In this document: in pieces, positions 8,604 to 17,250 of the stretch
Layout: the number at the start of each line of letters is the position of its first letter
How positions within the stretch are numbered: position 1 is the first letter of the stretch
Assembly: GCF_001598235.1 (NCBI RefSeq)
Contig: NZ_BCYO01000019.1
Location: forward strand, 19,752-83,751
DNA length: 64,000 nucleotides
Direction of reading: 5' to 3'
From: Polaromonas jejuensis NBRC 106434
GTDB taxonomy: Bacteria; Pseudomonadota; Gammaproteobacteria; Burkholderiales; Burkholderiaceae_C
Translations under genes and position numbers: made by a program
Notes under the pieces: generated by a model
Database searches by the model: none
The model's input: only the letters and a program-made list of their open reading frames with translations
What the model was told of the DNA's origin: nothing

Positions 8604-9263
8604 ATGCTGGTGCCCGCCATGCCGCGTGAGCCTAAATCCTTCGAAGCCGCGATCACGGCCTCGGATTTTTCGAGCGAGGATTACTGCGGTACAAGTTACG
8701 CGGCCAAGCTGCTGGGCTTGTCGGTCGCCACCGTGCAGTCGCTGGTTGAAAAAGGCGAAATCGATGCCTGGAAAACGCTGGGCGGCCATCGCCGGATTGC
8801 CCTTCAGTCCATCAATACCTATCTGGCCAAGCACAACTCGCAACTGTCGCGGGTGGATACCGATCCCAAAAGCCGCCTGCGGGTGCTGATGGTCGAGGAC
8901 GACGAGAACACCCGGGAGCTGTACCGCTGCCAGTTAGAGGAATGGGATCTGCCGGTGGATTGCACCTGGATGCCGTCGGCGCTGGAGGCTTTGATGGACA
9001 TTGCCAGCATGCGGCCGGACCTGCTGATCACGGACCTGTCCATGCCCGGCGTGGACGGCATCGAAATGCTGAAGGCCCTCAAGCGCAACCTGCATCTGGC
9101 GGACATGCAGATCATCGTGATCAGCGGCTTGCCTGCCGAGGCCATTGAGGCGCGCGGCGGCCTGCCGCAACATGCTCACCTGCTTCAGAAACCCGTCAGT
9201 TTTGAGTGGTTGCATGGGTATCTCACGGCATTGGTGACGGCCAACCGGAAATGGCGGCGCTAG
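8604..9263 (+). CDS. Response regulator with N-terminal excisionase-type HTH and C-terminal receiver
   Basis: A 219-residue protein with the usual domain order reversed. Residues about 29-77 form a MerR/excisionase-like winged helix (T-S-Y-A-A-K-L-L-G-L-S with the wing G-G-H-R-R-I), and residues 91-215 form a receiver with D99-D100, phospho-acceptor D144 (L-L-I-T-D-L-S-M-P-G) and a lysine in L-L-Q-K-P. It probably binds DNA under control of phosphorylation by the kinase just upstream (95-base gap). ATG codons at 8604 and 8619 are both possible starts; the earlier one is given, but neither has a clear Shine-Dalgarno sequence. Confidence 0.88.
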   Translation: MLVPAMPREPKSFEAAITASDFSSEDYCGTSYAAKLLGLSVATVQSLVEKGEIDAWKTLGGHRRIALQSINTYLAKHNSQLSRVDTDPKSRLRVLMVEDDENTRELYRCQLEEWDLPVDCTWMPSALEALMDIASMRPDLLITDLSMPGVDGIEMLKALKRNLHLADMQIIVISGLPAEAIEARGGLPQHAHLLQKPVSFEWLHGYLTALVTANRKWRR

Positions 9264-9270
9264 GGCATTG

Positions 9271-9375
9271 AGCCCCCACGGTCGTTCACTTCGTGTAACT
9301 CCCTGCCCCCCTAGGGGGCCGCTGCGCCTGCGGCCCGGCGAAGCCGGTTCCGCGGCCCCTGCTGGTCTGGAGAGG
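9271..9375 (+). repeat. GC-rich palindromic repeat, family A with long tail
   Basis: The block AGCCCCCACGGTCGTTCACT, then TTCGTGT, the core CTGCCCCCCTAGGGGGCCGC and a tail GCCTGCGGCCCGGCGAAGCC ending in GGTTCCGCGGCCCC. The tail is nearly identical to that at 54738-54773. It fills the space between two convergent genes (8604-9263 and 9378-10472) and could act as a bidirectional termination hairpin. Confidence 0.75.
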
Positions 9376-9377
9376 CG

Positions 9378-10472
9378 CTACGTTGGCGCGCTGAACCGAT
9401 AAATCCCGCCGCTGTCCAGCTGGCGCGTGAGTTTGCCGCCAAACCATAGCGCGTGCAGATGGGCCACCGCCTCGCCCATCGCAAAGGTGGTTTGATGCAG
9501 GTCCAGCTTGCGCCTGAACATGATGGGCAGGATGTCGGCCGCGCTGCAGGGCGCCGCCGTGCAGGCCTGCATCACCTCCTCCAGCCGGTCCCGGTGGTGA
9601 TCCTGTAACTGCCCAATGCGCGTGTGCAGCCCGCGGAAAGGTTTGCCGTGCGAAGGCAGGACCAGCGTGTCCTTGTCCAGCGGCATGAATTTGGCTATGG
9701 ACGCCAGAAACAGGGTGAGCGCGTCGGCCTCGGGCTCCATGTCATAGACACTCACATTGGTGGAAATGCGCGGCAGCACCATGTCGCCGCTGATGAGTAA
9801 TCTGAGTTCATCGCAGTGCAGCGCAATGTGCTCCGGGGCGTGGCCATAACCGCTGATGCAGCGCCAGTCTTTCCCGCCAATCCGGATCACCTTGCCGTCC
9901 ATCAGGCGGCAAAAGCTGGCGGGCACTTCGGGCACCATGCTGGGGTAGTAGCCGGCCCGTCCCCTGATTTTTTCAACCGATTCGGGGTCGGTCAGGCCGT
10001 GCGATGCAAAAAACCGGGCGGCGCTGTCTCCGCCAAAGCCTGTGGTGCTTTGCGAGCCCAGGCGTGCCGAGTGGTAGTCGGTGGCACTGATCCACAAACG
10101 GCAGACATGGCTGGCCGTGCTCCAGCGCTGGCACAGCCAGTAAGCCAGCCCGATATGGTCCGGATGCATGTGGGTCGCGATGACGCGCAGGATGGGCAGC
10201 CCTTCCAGTTCGGTGGCAAAAATGGCTTCCCATTGCGCCTTGGACTCCTCCCGGCTGATGCAGCAGTCCACGACGGTCCAGCCCTGGATTTTTTGGCCCG
10301 CATCATGGGGATCCTCGATTTCATCGCGCAGCAGCCACAGGTTGATATGGTCCAGCGCAAACGGCAGCGCCATGCGTATCCAGCGGAGGCCGGGCGCAAT
10401 TTCCAGCGCCGTGCCCGCCCGGGGCAGGGTCTCGCCAAAGGGGTAGTCGAGTTGTTGTTCGAGGAGATTCAT
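9378..10472 (-). CDS. MBL-fold metallo-hydrolase
   Basis: A 364-residue metallo-beta-lactamase-fold protein with the binuclear zinc motif H101-M-H103-P-D105-H106 and a second histidine motif around G-Y-G-H-A-P-E-H. The C-terminal third looks like the helical/winged extension common in thioester or lactonase-type members. Its start lies 19 bases from the palindrome at 10491-10512, divergent from the MerR gene, which suggests control by that regulator and a role linked to acyl-CoA metabolism. The substrate cannot be read from the sequence; a hydroxyacyl-thioester or lactone is possible. Confidence 0.85.
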   Translation of the reverse strand: MNLLEQQLDYPFGETLPRAGTALEIAPGLRWIRMALPFALDHINLWLLRDEIEDPHDAGQKIQGWTVVDCCISREESKAQWEAIFATELEGLPILRVIATHMHPDHIGLAYWLCQRWSTASHVCRLWISATDYHSARLGSQSTTGFGGDSAARFFASHGLTDPESVEKIRGRAGYYPSMVPEVPASFCRLMDGKVIRIGGKDWRCISGYGHAPEHIALHCDELRLLISGDMVLPRISTNVSVYDMEPEADALTLFLASIAKFMPLDKDTLVLPSHGKPFRGLHTRIGQLQDHHRDRLEEVMQACTAAPCSAADILPIMFRRKLDLHQTTFAMGEAVAHLHALWFGGKLTRQLDSGGIYRFSAPT

Positions 10473-10490
10473 GCCATATTCACGGTATAT

Positions 10491-10512
10491 TTGACGTTTA
10501 CGTAAACGTCAT
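10491..10512. promoter_or_regulatory. Perfect palindromic operator, copy 1 (LiuR/MerR-type)
   Basis: The 20-base sequence TGACGTTTACGTAAACGTCA at 10492-10511 is its own reverse complement. It lies between the divergent MBL and MerR genes. The same palindrome occurs at 10991-11012, immediately after the MerR gene. Two copies flanking a MerR gene strongly suggest its own operator. ACGT-centred palindromes fit what I recall of LiuR sites in other proteobacteria. Confidence 0.82.
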
Positions 10513-10588
10513 ATGCGGTGCATTGTAGGCATGACGCGCGCTTTGCGCTGTCGCTGCCGTTTGCGCTGCCTGTGCTTTTCTTTTCATC

Positions 10589-10990
10589 ATGGCCACCACT
10601 TACACCATCAGCGATCTAGCCAAAGAGTTTGATCTGACCACACGCGCCATGCGTTTTTACGAAGACATGGGCCTGCTGCAGCCCCAGCGCGAGGGGCCTG
10701 GCGGTCGCAACCGGGTGTACACGGCGCGCGACCGTACGCGGCTCAAACTCACCCTGCGTGCCAAGCGTCTGGGTCTTTCGCTGGTGGAGGCCAAGGAAAT
10801 CATTGACTCCTATGACAGCCCCCGCGACACCGCCCCGCAACTCAAGAAGTTCCTCGCCGTCCTGACGGAGCACCGCAAGAAGCTGGAAGCGCAGATGCTG
10901 GACCTGCAGGCCAATCTGGACGAGATTCGCACCCACGAAAAAGAGGCCAAGGCGCTGCTCGGCAAGGCTGAAAGGCGAAATAGTTCATAA
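10589..10990 (+). CDS. liuR: MerR-family regulator of acyl-CoA/leucine degradation (LiuR-like)
   Basis: A 133-residue MerR-family repressor/activator. The N-terminal winged helix is visible (Y-T-I-S-D-L-A-K-E-F-D-L-T-T-R-A-M-R-F-Y-E-D), followed by a long coiled-coil dimerisation helix from about residue 85. There are no cysteines for metal sensing, consistent with a CoA-ester or other organic ligand. It lies directly upstream of a thioesterase and isovaleryl-CoA dehydrogenase and is flanked by two identical palindromes, which supports the LiuR assignment (the regulator of leucine/isovalerate utilisation). It probably controls the divergent MBL gene, itself and the downstream liuA genes. Confidence 0.82.
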   Translation: MATTYTISDLAKEFDLTTRAMRFYEDMGLLQPQREGPGGRNRVYTARDRTRLKLTLRAKRLGLSLVEAKEIIDSYDSPRDTAPQLKKFLAVLTEHRKKLEAQMLDLQANLDEIRTHEKEAKALLGKAERRNSS

Positions 10991-11012
10991 TTGACGTTTA
11001 CGTAAACGTCAA
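10991..11012. promoter_or_regulatory. Perfect palindromic operator, copy 2 (LiuR/MerR-type)
   Basis: This copy extends the 20-base core of copy 1 by one base pair on each side to give a 22-base perfect palindrome. It starts at the base after the liuR stop codon and ends 29 bases before the thioesterase ATG. The position fits independent control of the thioesterase-liuA genes by LiuR. Confidence 0.85.
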
Positions 11013-11041
11013 TTCAAGAGAAGCCTCTCAAAATCCCTCAA

Positions 11042-11497
11042 ATGGCCTTCCCCATGGACGCACCTTCCGCACCGTCAGCGCTGTTCCGGCGCATCGAAAC
11101 GAGTTTTTTACGTCAGGGCCTGATGCAGCACCTGGGCGCGCGGCTGGTGCGCGTCGAGCCCGGGCTGTGTGAAATCGCGCTGCCCTACTCGGAGCGCGTC
11201 ACGCAGCAGCAGGGCGGCTTTCATGGCGGCGCCATGGGCGCGCTTGCCGACATTGCCGGGGGCTATGCGGCGCTGACCGTGGCGCCGGACGGCATGGAGG
11301 TCACCACGGTGGAATACAAGATCAATTTTCTGGCCGCCTTCCAGGGCGGCGAGTTACGCGCCACGGGCCAGGTGCTCAAGGCGGGCAAACGCATCATCGT
11401 CACTACCGCCCACGTGGTGCACCAGGATGCCGGCGGCCAGCCAAGCGATTGCGCGGTGATGCAGCAAACGCTGGTGCCCGTCCCGAAAACCTACTGA
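11042..11497 (+). CDS. PaaI-type hotdog-fold thioesterase
   Basis: A 151-residue hotdog-fold acyl-CoA thioesterase of the PaaI family. The catalytic-region motif [10 protein letters not shown] (about residues 61-70) and the later V-E-Y-K-I-N-F-L-A stretch are typical. A second ATG at 11057 (M-D-A-P-S) is an alternative start. It follows the second LiuR-type operator and is 34 bases from liuA, so it probably releases free acids from branched-chain or aryl acyl-CoA intermediates when they accumulate. The precise substrate is unknown. Confidence 0.87.
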   Translation: MAFPMDAPSAPSALFRRIETSFLRQGLMQHLGARLVRVEPGLCEIALPYSERVTQQQGGFHGGAMGALADIAGGYAALTVAPDGMEVTTVEYKINFLAAFQGGELRATGQVLKAGKRIIVTTAHVVHQDAGGQPSDCAVMQQTLVPVPKTY

Positions 11498-11531
11498 CCC
11501 CTCTATTGACCCAGAACCCCGGAGACAAGCC

Positions 11532-12779
11532 ATGGACATGCCAGGACTCAACTTCCAGCTCGGTGAAGACATTGACGCGTTGCGCGACGCGGTGCGTGAA
11601 TTTGCGCAGGCCGAGATCGCGCCGCGCGCGGCCGAGATTGACCGCAGCGACCAGTTCCCCATGGACCTGTGGCCGAAAATGGGCGCGCTAGGCGTGCTGG
11701 GCATCACCGTGAGCGAGGAGTACGGCGGAGCCAACATGGGCTACCTGGCCCACATGATCGCCATGGAGGAGATCAGCCGCGCCAGCGCGTCGGTCGGCCT
11801 GTCGTACGGCGCGCACAGCAACCTGTGCGTCAACCAGATCAAGCGCAACGGCACGGACGCGCAGCGCCGGAAATACCTGCCCAAGCTGATTTCCGGCGAG
11901 CATGTAGGCGCGTTGGCCATGAGCGAGCCCGGCGCCGGCAGCGACGTGATCTCCATGAAGCTCAAGGCCGAAGACAAGGGCGGCTACTACCTGCTCAACG
12001 GCAGCAAGATGTGGATCACCAACGGCCCGGATGCCGACACCCTGGTGGTCTATGCCAAGACCGAGCCCATGGATGACAGCCCCCACGCTTCGCTGCCCCC
12101 CGGGGGGGCTCGCTCGGCTAGGGGCGGCCCGTCGCCGAACGGGGGCGCACGCAGCATCACCGCCTTCCTGATAGAAAAGGGCATGAAGGGCTTTTCCATC
12201 GCGCAAAAGCTCGACAAGCTGGGCATGCGCGGCAGCCACACCGGTGAGCTGGTCTTCAACAACGTCGAAGTGCCGGCGCAAAACATTTTGGGCGGCCTCA
12301 ACAGCGGCGCCAAGGTGCTCATGAGTGGTCTGGACTACGAGCGTGCCGTGCTCACGGGCGGGCCGCTGGGCATCATGCAGTCGGTGATGGACAGCGTCGT
12401 CCCCTACATCCATGACCGCAAGCAGTTTGGCCAGAGCATTGGCGAGTTCCAGCTGATCCAGGGCAAGGTGGCCGACATGTACACCGTGCTGCAGGCCGGG
12501 CGCGCGTTTGCCTACACCGTGGCCAAAAACCTGGACCTGTTGGGCCTTGAGCATGTGCGCCAGGTGCGCAAGGACTGCGCTTCCGTCATCCTCTGGTGCG
12601 CCGAAAAAGCCACCTGGATGGCTGGCGAGGGCTTGCAGATTTTCGGCGGCAATGGCTACATCAACGAGTATCCGCTGGGACGCCTGTGGCGCGATGCCAA
12701 GTTGTATGAAATCGGGGCCGGCACCAGCGAAATTCGCCGCATGCTGATAGGGCGGGAATTGTTCGCTGAAACCATGTAA
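11532..12779 (+). CDS. liuA: Isovaleryl-CoA dehydrogenase
   Basis: An FAD-dependent acyl-CoA dehydrogenase that oxidises isovaleryl-CoA to 3-methylcrotonyl-CoA in leucine degradation. The catalytic glutamate is seen as D-Y-E270-R-A-V-L, in the helix position characteristic of isovaleryl-CoA dehydrogenases, and the C-terminus has [11 protein letters not shown]. At 415 residues it is about 20-25 residues longer than expected. The extra residues (about 183-207, [12 protein letters not shown] and following) are encoded by an in-frame family A palindromic repeat between V-V-Y-A-K-T-E-P and I-T-A-F-L-I-E-K, probably a surface loop. It lies downstream of the LiuR-type operator and before carbonic anhydrase. 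Confidence 0.93.
   Translation: MDMPGLNFQLGEDIDALRDAVREFAQAEIAPRAAEIDRSDQFPMDLWPKMGALGVLGITVSEEYGGANMGYLAHMIAMEEISRASASVGLSYGAHSNLCVNQIKRNGTDAQRRKYLPKLISGEHVGALAMSEPGAGSDVISMKLKAEDKGGYYLLNGSKMWITNGPDADTLVVYAKTEPMDDSPHASLPPGGARSARGGPSPNGGARSITAFLIEKGMKGFSIAQKLDKLGMRGSHTGELVFNNVEVPAQNILGGLNSGAKVLMSGLDYERAVLTGGPLGIMQSVMDSVVPYIHDRKQFGQSIGEFQLIQGKVADMYTVLQAGRAFAYTVAKNLDLLGLEHVRQVRKDCASVILWCAEKATWMAGEGLQIFGGNGYINEYPLGRLWRDAKLYEIGAGTSEIRRMLIGRELFAETM
12078..12150 (+). repeat. Family A palindromic repeat inserted in frame in liuA
   Basis: The block AGCCCCCACGCTTCGCTGCC leads into the core CCCCCGGGGGGGCTCGC and then GGGGCGGCCCGTCGCC. This is the forward orientation of the repeat at 543. It keeps the liuA frame open and adds about 24 residues to a loop of the enzyme. 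Confidence 0.82.
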
Positions 12780-12805
12780 CCGCCAGGCGAGCGAAAATAA
12801 GACCC

Positions 12806-13474
12806 ATGAGCACATCACTTCAAGAACTTTTCAGTCACAACCGCGCCTGGGCTGCCCGCATGGAAGCCGAGCGGCCGGGCTTTTTTACCAGCCTGGTCAA
12901 GCAGCAGACACCCAAATACATGTGGATAGGCTGCTCCGACAGCCGCGTTCCTGCCAACCAGATCACCGGCCTGGAGCCGGGCGAGGTGTTTGTGCACCGC
13001 AACGTCGCCAATGTGGTGGTGCATTCCGACCTCAATGCCCTGTCCGCCATCCAGTTTGCCGTCGAGCGGCTCAAGGTCGAGAACATCATGGTCGTGGGCC
13101 ACTACGGCTGTTCGGGCGTGCAGGCCGCGCTGGAAGCTGCGCGCATCGGGCTTGCGGACAACTGGATACGCCATATTCAGGACGTGCGCCACCGGCACCG
13201 CCAGCTGCTCGACAGCCTGCCGGATGAGGTGCGCGCCAACGCCTTGTGCGACATCAATGTGATCGAGCAGGTGGTGAATGTGTCGGTCAGCACCGTGATG
13301 GTCGATGCCTGGGCGCGCGGCCAGAACGTCACGGTGCACGGATGGGCCTTTGGCGTGCATGACGGCCTGCTGCAGGACTTGCAGATGAGCGTTGCCAACC
13401 CCGATGCGCTGGATGCGCTGTACAGCCAGGCGATAGACCGCGTCTGGGACGTCTGGAACAGCCCGGGCCGATAG
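12806..13474 (+). CDS. can: Beta-class carbonic anhydrase
   Basis: A 222-residue zinc enzyme that interconverts CO2 and bicarbonate in the cytoplasm. The ligands are seen as C43-S-D45-S-R and H99-Y-G-C102-S-G. Length and motifs match the E. coli Can (YadF) type. It sits between liuA and aceK. Supplying bicarbonate to the biotin-dependent methylcrotonyl-CoA carboxylase encoded at 33-39 kb would be a sensible role, but this is inference. Its stop overlaps closely with the start region of aceK (2-8 bases), suggesting translational coupling. Confidence 0.95.
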   Translation: MSTSLQELFSHNRAWAARMEAERPGFFTSLVKQQTPKYMWIGCSDSRVPANQITGLEPGEVFVHRNVANVVVHSDLNALSAIQFAVERLKVENIMVVGHYGCSGVQAALEAARIGLADNWIRHIQDVRHRHRQLLDSLPDEVRANALCDINVIEQVVNVSVSTVMVDAWARGQNVTVHGWAFGVHDGLLQDLQMSVANPDALDALYSQAIDRVWDVWNSPGR

Positions 13475-13482
13475 GCTTGACC

Positions 13483-15297
13483 ATGTTTCCCCAGCGCCTT
13501 GACTCCAGCCTGGCCTATGACATCGCGAAAGCGATGATGGACGGATTCAACCGCCATTACCAGCTGTTCCGCTCCGAGTCGGCGCGCGCCAAGCACCGCT
13601 TTGAAACCGCCGACTGGCACGGCCAGCAGCGCGCCCAGCGCGAGCGCATCGAGTTCTACGACCTGCGGGTCAAGGAATGCGTCATGCGGCTGGAAAAGGA
13701 GTTCAAGGCCGGCGCTCAGCCCATGGACGTCTGGCAGCAGATCAAGCTGCACTACATCGGCCTGCTGGTCAACCACCACCAGCCCGAACTGGCCGAAACC
13801 TTTTTCAATTCGGTCACCACCAAAATCCTGCACCGCACGCATTTCCACAACGATTTCATCTTTGTGCGGCCGGCCGTCAGCACCGAGTACATCGAGAACG
13901 ACGAGCCCGCGGCCAGGCCCACCTACCGGGCCTATTACCCGACCCGCGAGACCCTGCTGGCCACCCTTGTGCGCATCGTCGACAACTTCCAGTTGCAGCA
14001 CGAGTTCGAGGACCTGTCGCGCGATGCCGCTTATGTGCAGGAGGCGATCAGCGAGCGCCTCGCGCTGGTCAAGCTGCGTGCCAACTTCCAGATCCAGGTG
14101 CTGTCCTCGCTGTTCTTCCGCAACAAGGGCGCCTATGTGGTGGGCAAGATCATCAACGGCTTCGTGGAGCTGCCGTTCGCGCTGCCCATCCTGCACAACA
14201 AGCAGAACCAATTGGTGATCGACGCCGTGCTGTTCGGCGAGGACGAGTTGCAGGCGCTGTTCAGCTTTGCGCGGGCCTACTTCATGGTGGACATGGAGGT
14301 GCCGAGTGCCTACGTGCAGTTCCTGCGCTCGCTGATGCCGCGCAAGCCGCGCAATGAAATCTACAACGCACTGGGCCTGGCCAAGCAGGGCAAGACGCTT
14401 TTCTACCGCGACTTCCTCTATCACCTGAAGCACTCGAGCGACAAGTTCCGCATTGCGCCCGGCATCAAGGGCATGGTCATGCTGGTGTTCGACCTGCCAT
14501 CCTTCCCCTATGTGTTCAAGCTCATCAAGGATTACTACCCGCCGCAGAAGGACACCACGCGCGAGCAGATCAAGGGCAAGTATTTGCTGGTCAAGCAGCA
14601 CGACCGCGTGGGCCGCATGGCCGACACGCTGGAGTACAGCGAGGTGGCGTTCCAGCGCGAGCGCTTCGAGGACGGGCTGATCGAGGAAATCCGCAAATTC
14701 GCGCCCAGCCAGCTGGAGATCAGCGACCGCGACGGCGATGGCCACGAAGAGGTCATCATCAAGCACCTGTACATCGAGCGGCGCATGATCCCGCTCAACA
14801 TCTACCTGCAGGAAGCCTTCGACGCGGGCCTGGACGAGGCCGACGCCCGCCGGCAGATCGAACGCGCGGTGGTCGAGTACGGCAACGCCATCAAGGACCT
14901 GGTGGCGGCCAACATCTTTCCCGGTGACATGCTCTGGAAGAACTTCGGCATCACGCGCAATGGCAAGGTGGTGTTTTACGACTACGACGAGATCGAATAC
15001 CTCACCGACTGCAACTTCCGCCGCGTGCCGGTGCCTCACAATGAGGAAGAGGAAATGAGCGGCGAGGTCTGGTACTCGGTCGGGCCCAAGGACGTTTTTC
15101 CGGAGACCTTCGGTCCCTTCCTGCTCGGCAATGATGCCGTGCGGGAGGTGTTCATGAAACACCATGCCGACCTGCTCGATGCGGCCTTCTGGCAAGGCCA
15201 CAAGGAGCGCATCCAGGCCGGCCATGTGCACGATGTCTTTCCCTATGAGCGTGACAAGCGCTTTGTGCGCCGCCATGCATCCCATCCCATTACTTGA
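13483..15297 (+). CDS. aceK: Isocitrate dehydrogenase kinase/phosphatase
   Basis: A protein of about 604 residues of the AceK family, the bifunctional enzyme that phosphorylates and reactivates isocitrate dehydrogenase to divert carbon into the glyoxylate shunt. Family features include the ATP-binding region and the conserved [14 protein letters not shown] stretch near residue 500. Length is normal. An in-frame TTG six bases earlier (13477) is possible, but ATG 13483 matches the usual start M-F-P-Q-R-L. The long open frame on the opposite strand is a GC-bias shadow. Acetyl-CoA released by leucine breakdown would make this control relevant. Confidence 0.95.
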   Translation: MFPQRLDSSLAYDIAKAMMDGFNRHYQLFRSESARAKHRFETADWHGQQRAQRERIEFYDLRVKECVMRLEKEFKAGAQPMDVWQQIKLHYIGLLVNHHQPELAETFFNSVTTKILHRTHFHNDFIFVRPAVSTEYIENDEPAARPTYRAYYPTRETLLATLVRIVDNFQLQHEFEDLSRDAAYVQEAISERLALVKLRANFQIQVLSSLFFRNKGAYVVGKIINGFVELPFALPILHNKQNQLVIDAVLFGEDELQALFSFARAYFMVDMEVPSAYVQFLRSLMPRKPRNEIYNALGLAKQGKTLFYRDFLYHLKHSSDKFRIAPGIKGMVMLVFDLPSFPYVFKLIKDYYPPQKDTTREQIKGKYLLVKQHDRVGRMADTLEYSEVAFQRERFEDGLIEEIRKFAPSQLEISDRDGDGHEEVIIKHLYIERRMIPLNIYLQEAFDAGLDEADARRQIERAVVEYGNAIKDLVAANIFPGDMLWKNFGITRNGKVVFYDYDEIEYLTDCNFRRVPVPHNEEEEMSGEVWYSVGPKDVFPETFGPFLLGNDAVREVFMKHHADLLDAAFWQGHKERIQAGHVHDVFPYERDKRFVRRHASHPIT

Positions 15298-15308
15298 AGG
15301 AGATCACC

Positions 15309-16490
15309 ATGTCTGATTCCATCGTCATCCTCGGTGCCGCCCGCACCCCCATGGGCGCCTTCCAGGGCGATTTTGCAAGCCTTTCGGCGCACGACCTGGG
15401 CGGCGCCGCCATCAAGGCCGCCATCGAGCGCTCAGGGCTGGCCCCCGAAAAGGTCGATGAAGTGCTGTTCGGCAACTGCCTGATGGCCGGCCAGGGCCAG
15501 GCGCCGGCGCGCCAGGCCGGTTTCAAGGGCGGCCTGCCCGCCAGTGCGGGCGCGGTCACGCTCTCCAAGATGTGCGGCTCCGGCATGGAGGCCACCTTGC
15601 TGGCGCATGACCAGCTCATGGCGGGCAGCCGCGATGTGGTGGTTGCCGGCGGCATGGAAAGCATGACCAATGCGCCGCATCTGCTGCTCAAGGGCCGCAG
15701 CGGCGTGCGCATCGGCCACGACCGCATTTACGACCACATGATGCTGGACGGCCTCGAAGACGCCTACGAGCCCGGCCGCGCCATGGGCACTTTCGGCGAG
15801 CAGTGCGCCGACAAATACCAGTTCTCCCGCGAGGCGCAGGATGCCTTTGCCATCGCCAGCGTGCAGCGCGCCAAGGCGGCCACCGAGTCCGGCGCCTTCA
15901 AGGCGGAGATCACGCCGGTGACCGTGAAAGGCCGCGCCGGCGACACCGTGATTGCCATTGACGAAGGCCCGGGCAAGGTCAAGCTCGACAAAATTGCCAC
16001 GCTCAAGCCCGCCTTCAAGAAAGACGGAACCATCACCGCGGCCTCCAGCTCGTCCATCAACGACGGCGCCGCCGCGCTGGTGCTGGCCCGCGAGTCCACC
16101 GCCAAGGAACTGGGCGCCAAGCCTATCGCCCGCATCGTCGGCCACGCCACCTTCGCCCAGGCGCCCGAGTGGTTCACCACGGCGCCGGTGGGCGCGGTGC
16201 AAAAGCTGCTCAAGAAGATAGGCTGGAGCGTGAAGGACGTGGACCTGTGGGAAGTCAACGAAGCCTTTGCCGTGGTCCCCATGGCCGCCATGAAAGAGTT
16301 GGGCATCAGCCACGACATCGTCAACGTCAACGGCGGCGCCTGCGCACTGGGCCATCCGATTGGCGCCAGCGGCGCCCGCATCATCGTCACGCTGATCCAT
16401 GCGCTGAAGGCCCGCGGCCTCAAGAAGGGCGTTGCCACGCTGTGCATAGGCGGCGGCGAGGGCACGGCGCTGGCTGTCGAGTTGCTATAA
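15309..16490 (+). CDS. Acetyl-CoA C-acyltransferase (thiolase)
   Basis: A 393-residue thiolase that cleaves or condenses acyl-CoA with CoA. Nucleophile C89 lies in S-K-M-C-G-S-G-M-E, and the C-terminal active site has N-V-N-G-G-A-C-A-L-G-H-P-I-G-A-S-G-A-R and C-I-G-G-G-E-G. ATG 15309 is chosen because AAGGAG lies about 8 bases upstream at 15297-15302 and homologues begin near this point; an in-frame TTG at 15294 lies inside the Shine-Dalgarno region. It follows aceK by 11 bases. Acetoacetyl-CoA thiolase activity would complete leucine breakdown, but chain-length specificity cannot be read here. Its stop codon falls in a family B hairpin. Confidence 0.93.
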   Translation: MSDSIVILGAARTPMGAFQGDFASLSAHDLGGAAIKAAIERSGLAPEKVDEVLFGNCLMAGQGQAPARQAGFKGGLPASAGAVTLSKMCGSGMEATLLAHDQLMAGSRDVVVAGGMESMTNAPHLLLKGRSGVRIGHDRIYDHMMLDGLEDAYEPGRAMGTFGEQCADKYQFSREAQDAFAIASVQRAKAATESGAFKAEITPVTVKGRAGDTVIAIDEGPGKVKLDKIATLKPAFKKDGTITAASSSSINDGAAALVLARESTAKELGAKPIARIVGHATFAQAPEWFTTAPVGAVQKLLKKIGWSVKDVDLWEVNEAFAVVPMAAMKELGISHDIVNVNGGACALGHPIGASGARIIVTLIHALKARGLKKGVATLCIGGGEGTALAVELL

Positions 16491-16515
16491 ATAGCATAGC
16501 AATATGCGCAATCAG
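16484..16515 (+). repeat. Family B hairpin at the thiolase stop codon
   Basis: GCTATAAATAGC with the tail ATAGCAATATGCGC overlaps the last codons and TAA stop of the thiolase gene. It has the arms and GC-rich tail of the copies at 52450 and 53544. There is no T tract, so a termination role is uncertain. Confidence 0.5.
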
Positions 16516-16556
16516 TACCTGGGCTGCAGGTCTATTTTCCCTATGAAGAAAATAAA

Positions 16557-17237
16557 ATGAGCACGGTGCTGGTGATCGGTGCGTCGCGCGGCATCGGCCT
16601 GGAGTTTGTGCGCCAGTACCTCGAGGCCGGCGCGCGCGTGATCGCGACGGCGCGCGACGAGGCCGGCCTGGCGCGCCTGAAGGCGCTGGGTGCGCAGCCC
16701 CTGCACGTGGACGTGAGCGAGCCGGCCAGCATCAGTGGGCTGGCCTGGCAGCTCGACGGCGAGAAGATCGACGTCGCGCTCTACGTGGCCGGGGTCTACG
16801 CCAAAGGCGGGGCCGATACGCCGCCCACCCGTGAGGAATTCGACCGGACGCTGCACACCAATGTGCTGGGCGCCATGCAAACGATTCCCCAGGTCGCCCC
16901 GCTGGTCGAGGCCGCCAACCACGGCCTGGGCGGCAAATTTGCCTTTATCAGCAGCGGCATGGGGCAGATCGGCGCGGTCGACTCCAGCTTTGGCTGGACC
17001 TACCGCGTCAGCAAGGCGGCGCTCAACATGGCGGTGGCCGCAGCCCAGCACGACTACCCGCGCGCCATCATGGTGGCGCTGTGTCCCGGCTGGGTGCGCA
17101 CCGACCTGGGCGGCCCGCAGGCGCCACTCTCGGTGCAGCAAAGCGTGAGCGCCATGCGTGCCACGCTGGCTGCGCTGACCCCGGCTCACAAGGGCCAGTT
17201 TTTGCAGCACGATGGCACGCCTTACCCGTCGTGGTGA
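16557..17237 (+). CDS. Short-chain dehydrogenase/reductase
   Basis: A 226-residue Rossmann-fold SDR. The cofactor motif G-A-S-R-G-I-G begins at about residue 8 and the catalytic Y-R-V-S-K lies near residue 150, preceded by S-S-G-M-G. It has the compact length of the CsgA/sniffer-like SDR group. It is 13 bases upstream of an acyl-CoA dehydrogenase gene and 66 bases downstream of the thiolase, so a role in reducing a ketoacyl or aldehyde intermediate is plausible, but the substrate is unknown. Confidence 0.88.
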   Translation: MSTVLVIGASRGIGLEFVRQYLEAGARVIATARDEAGLARLKALGAQPLHVDVSEPASISGLAWQLDGEKIDVALYVAGVYAKGGADTPPTREEFDRTLHTNVLGAMQTIPQVAPLVEAANHGLGGKFAFISSGMGQIGAVDSSFGWTYRVSKAALNMAVAAAQHDYPRAIMVALCPGWVRTDLGGPQAPLSVQQSVSAMRATLAALTPAHKGQFLQHDGTPYPSW

Positions 17238-17250
17238 ACCGGAGATCAGG

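Noticed and set aside
13177..15285. Open frame of 702 codons antisense to aceK
   Set aside because: His/Asp/Val-rich composition typical of the reverse complement of a GC-rich gene; AceK on the other strand is intact.
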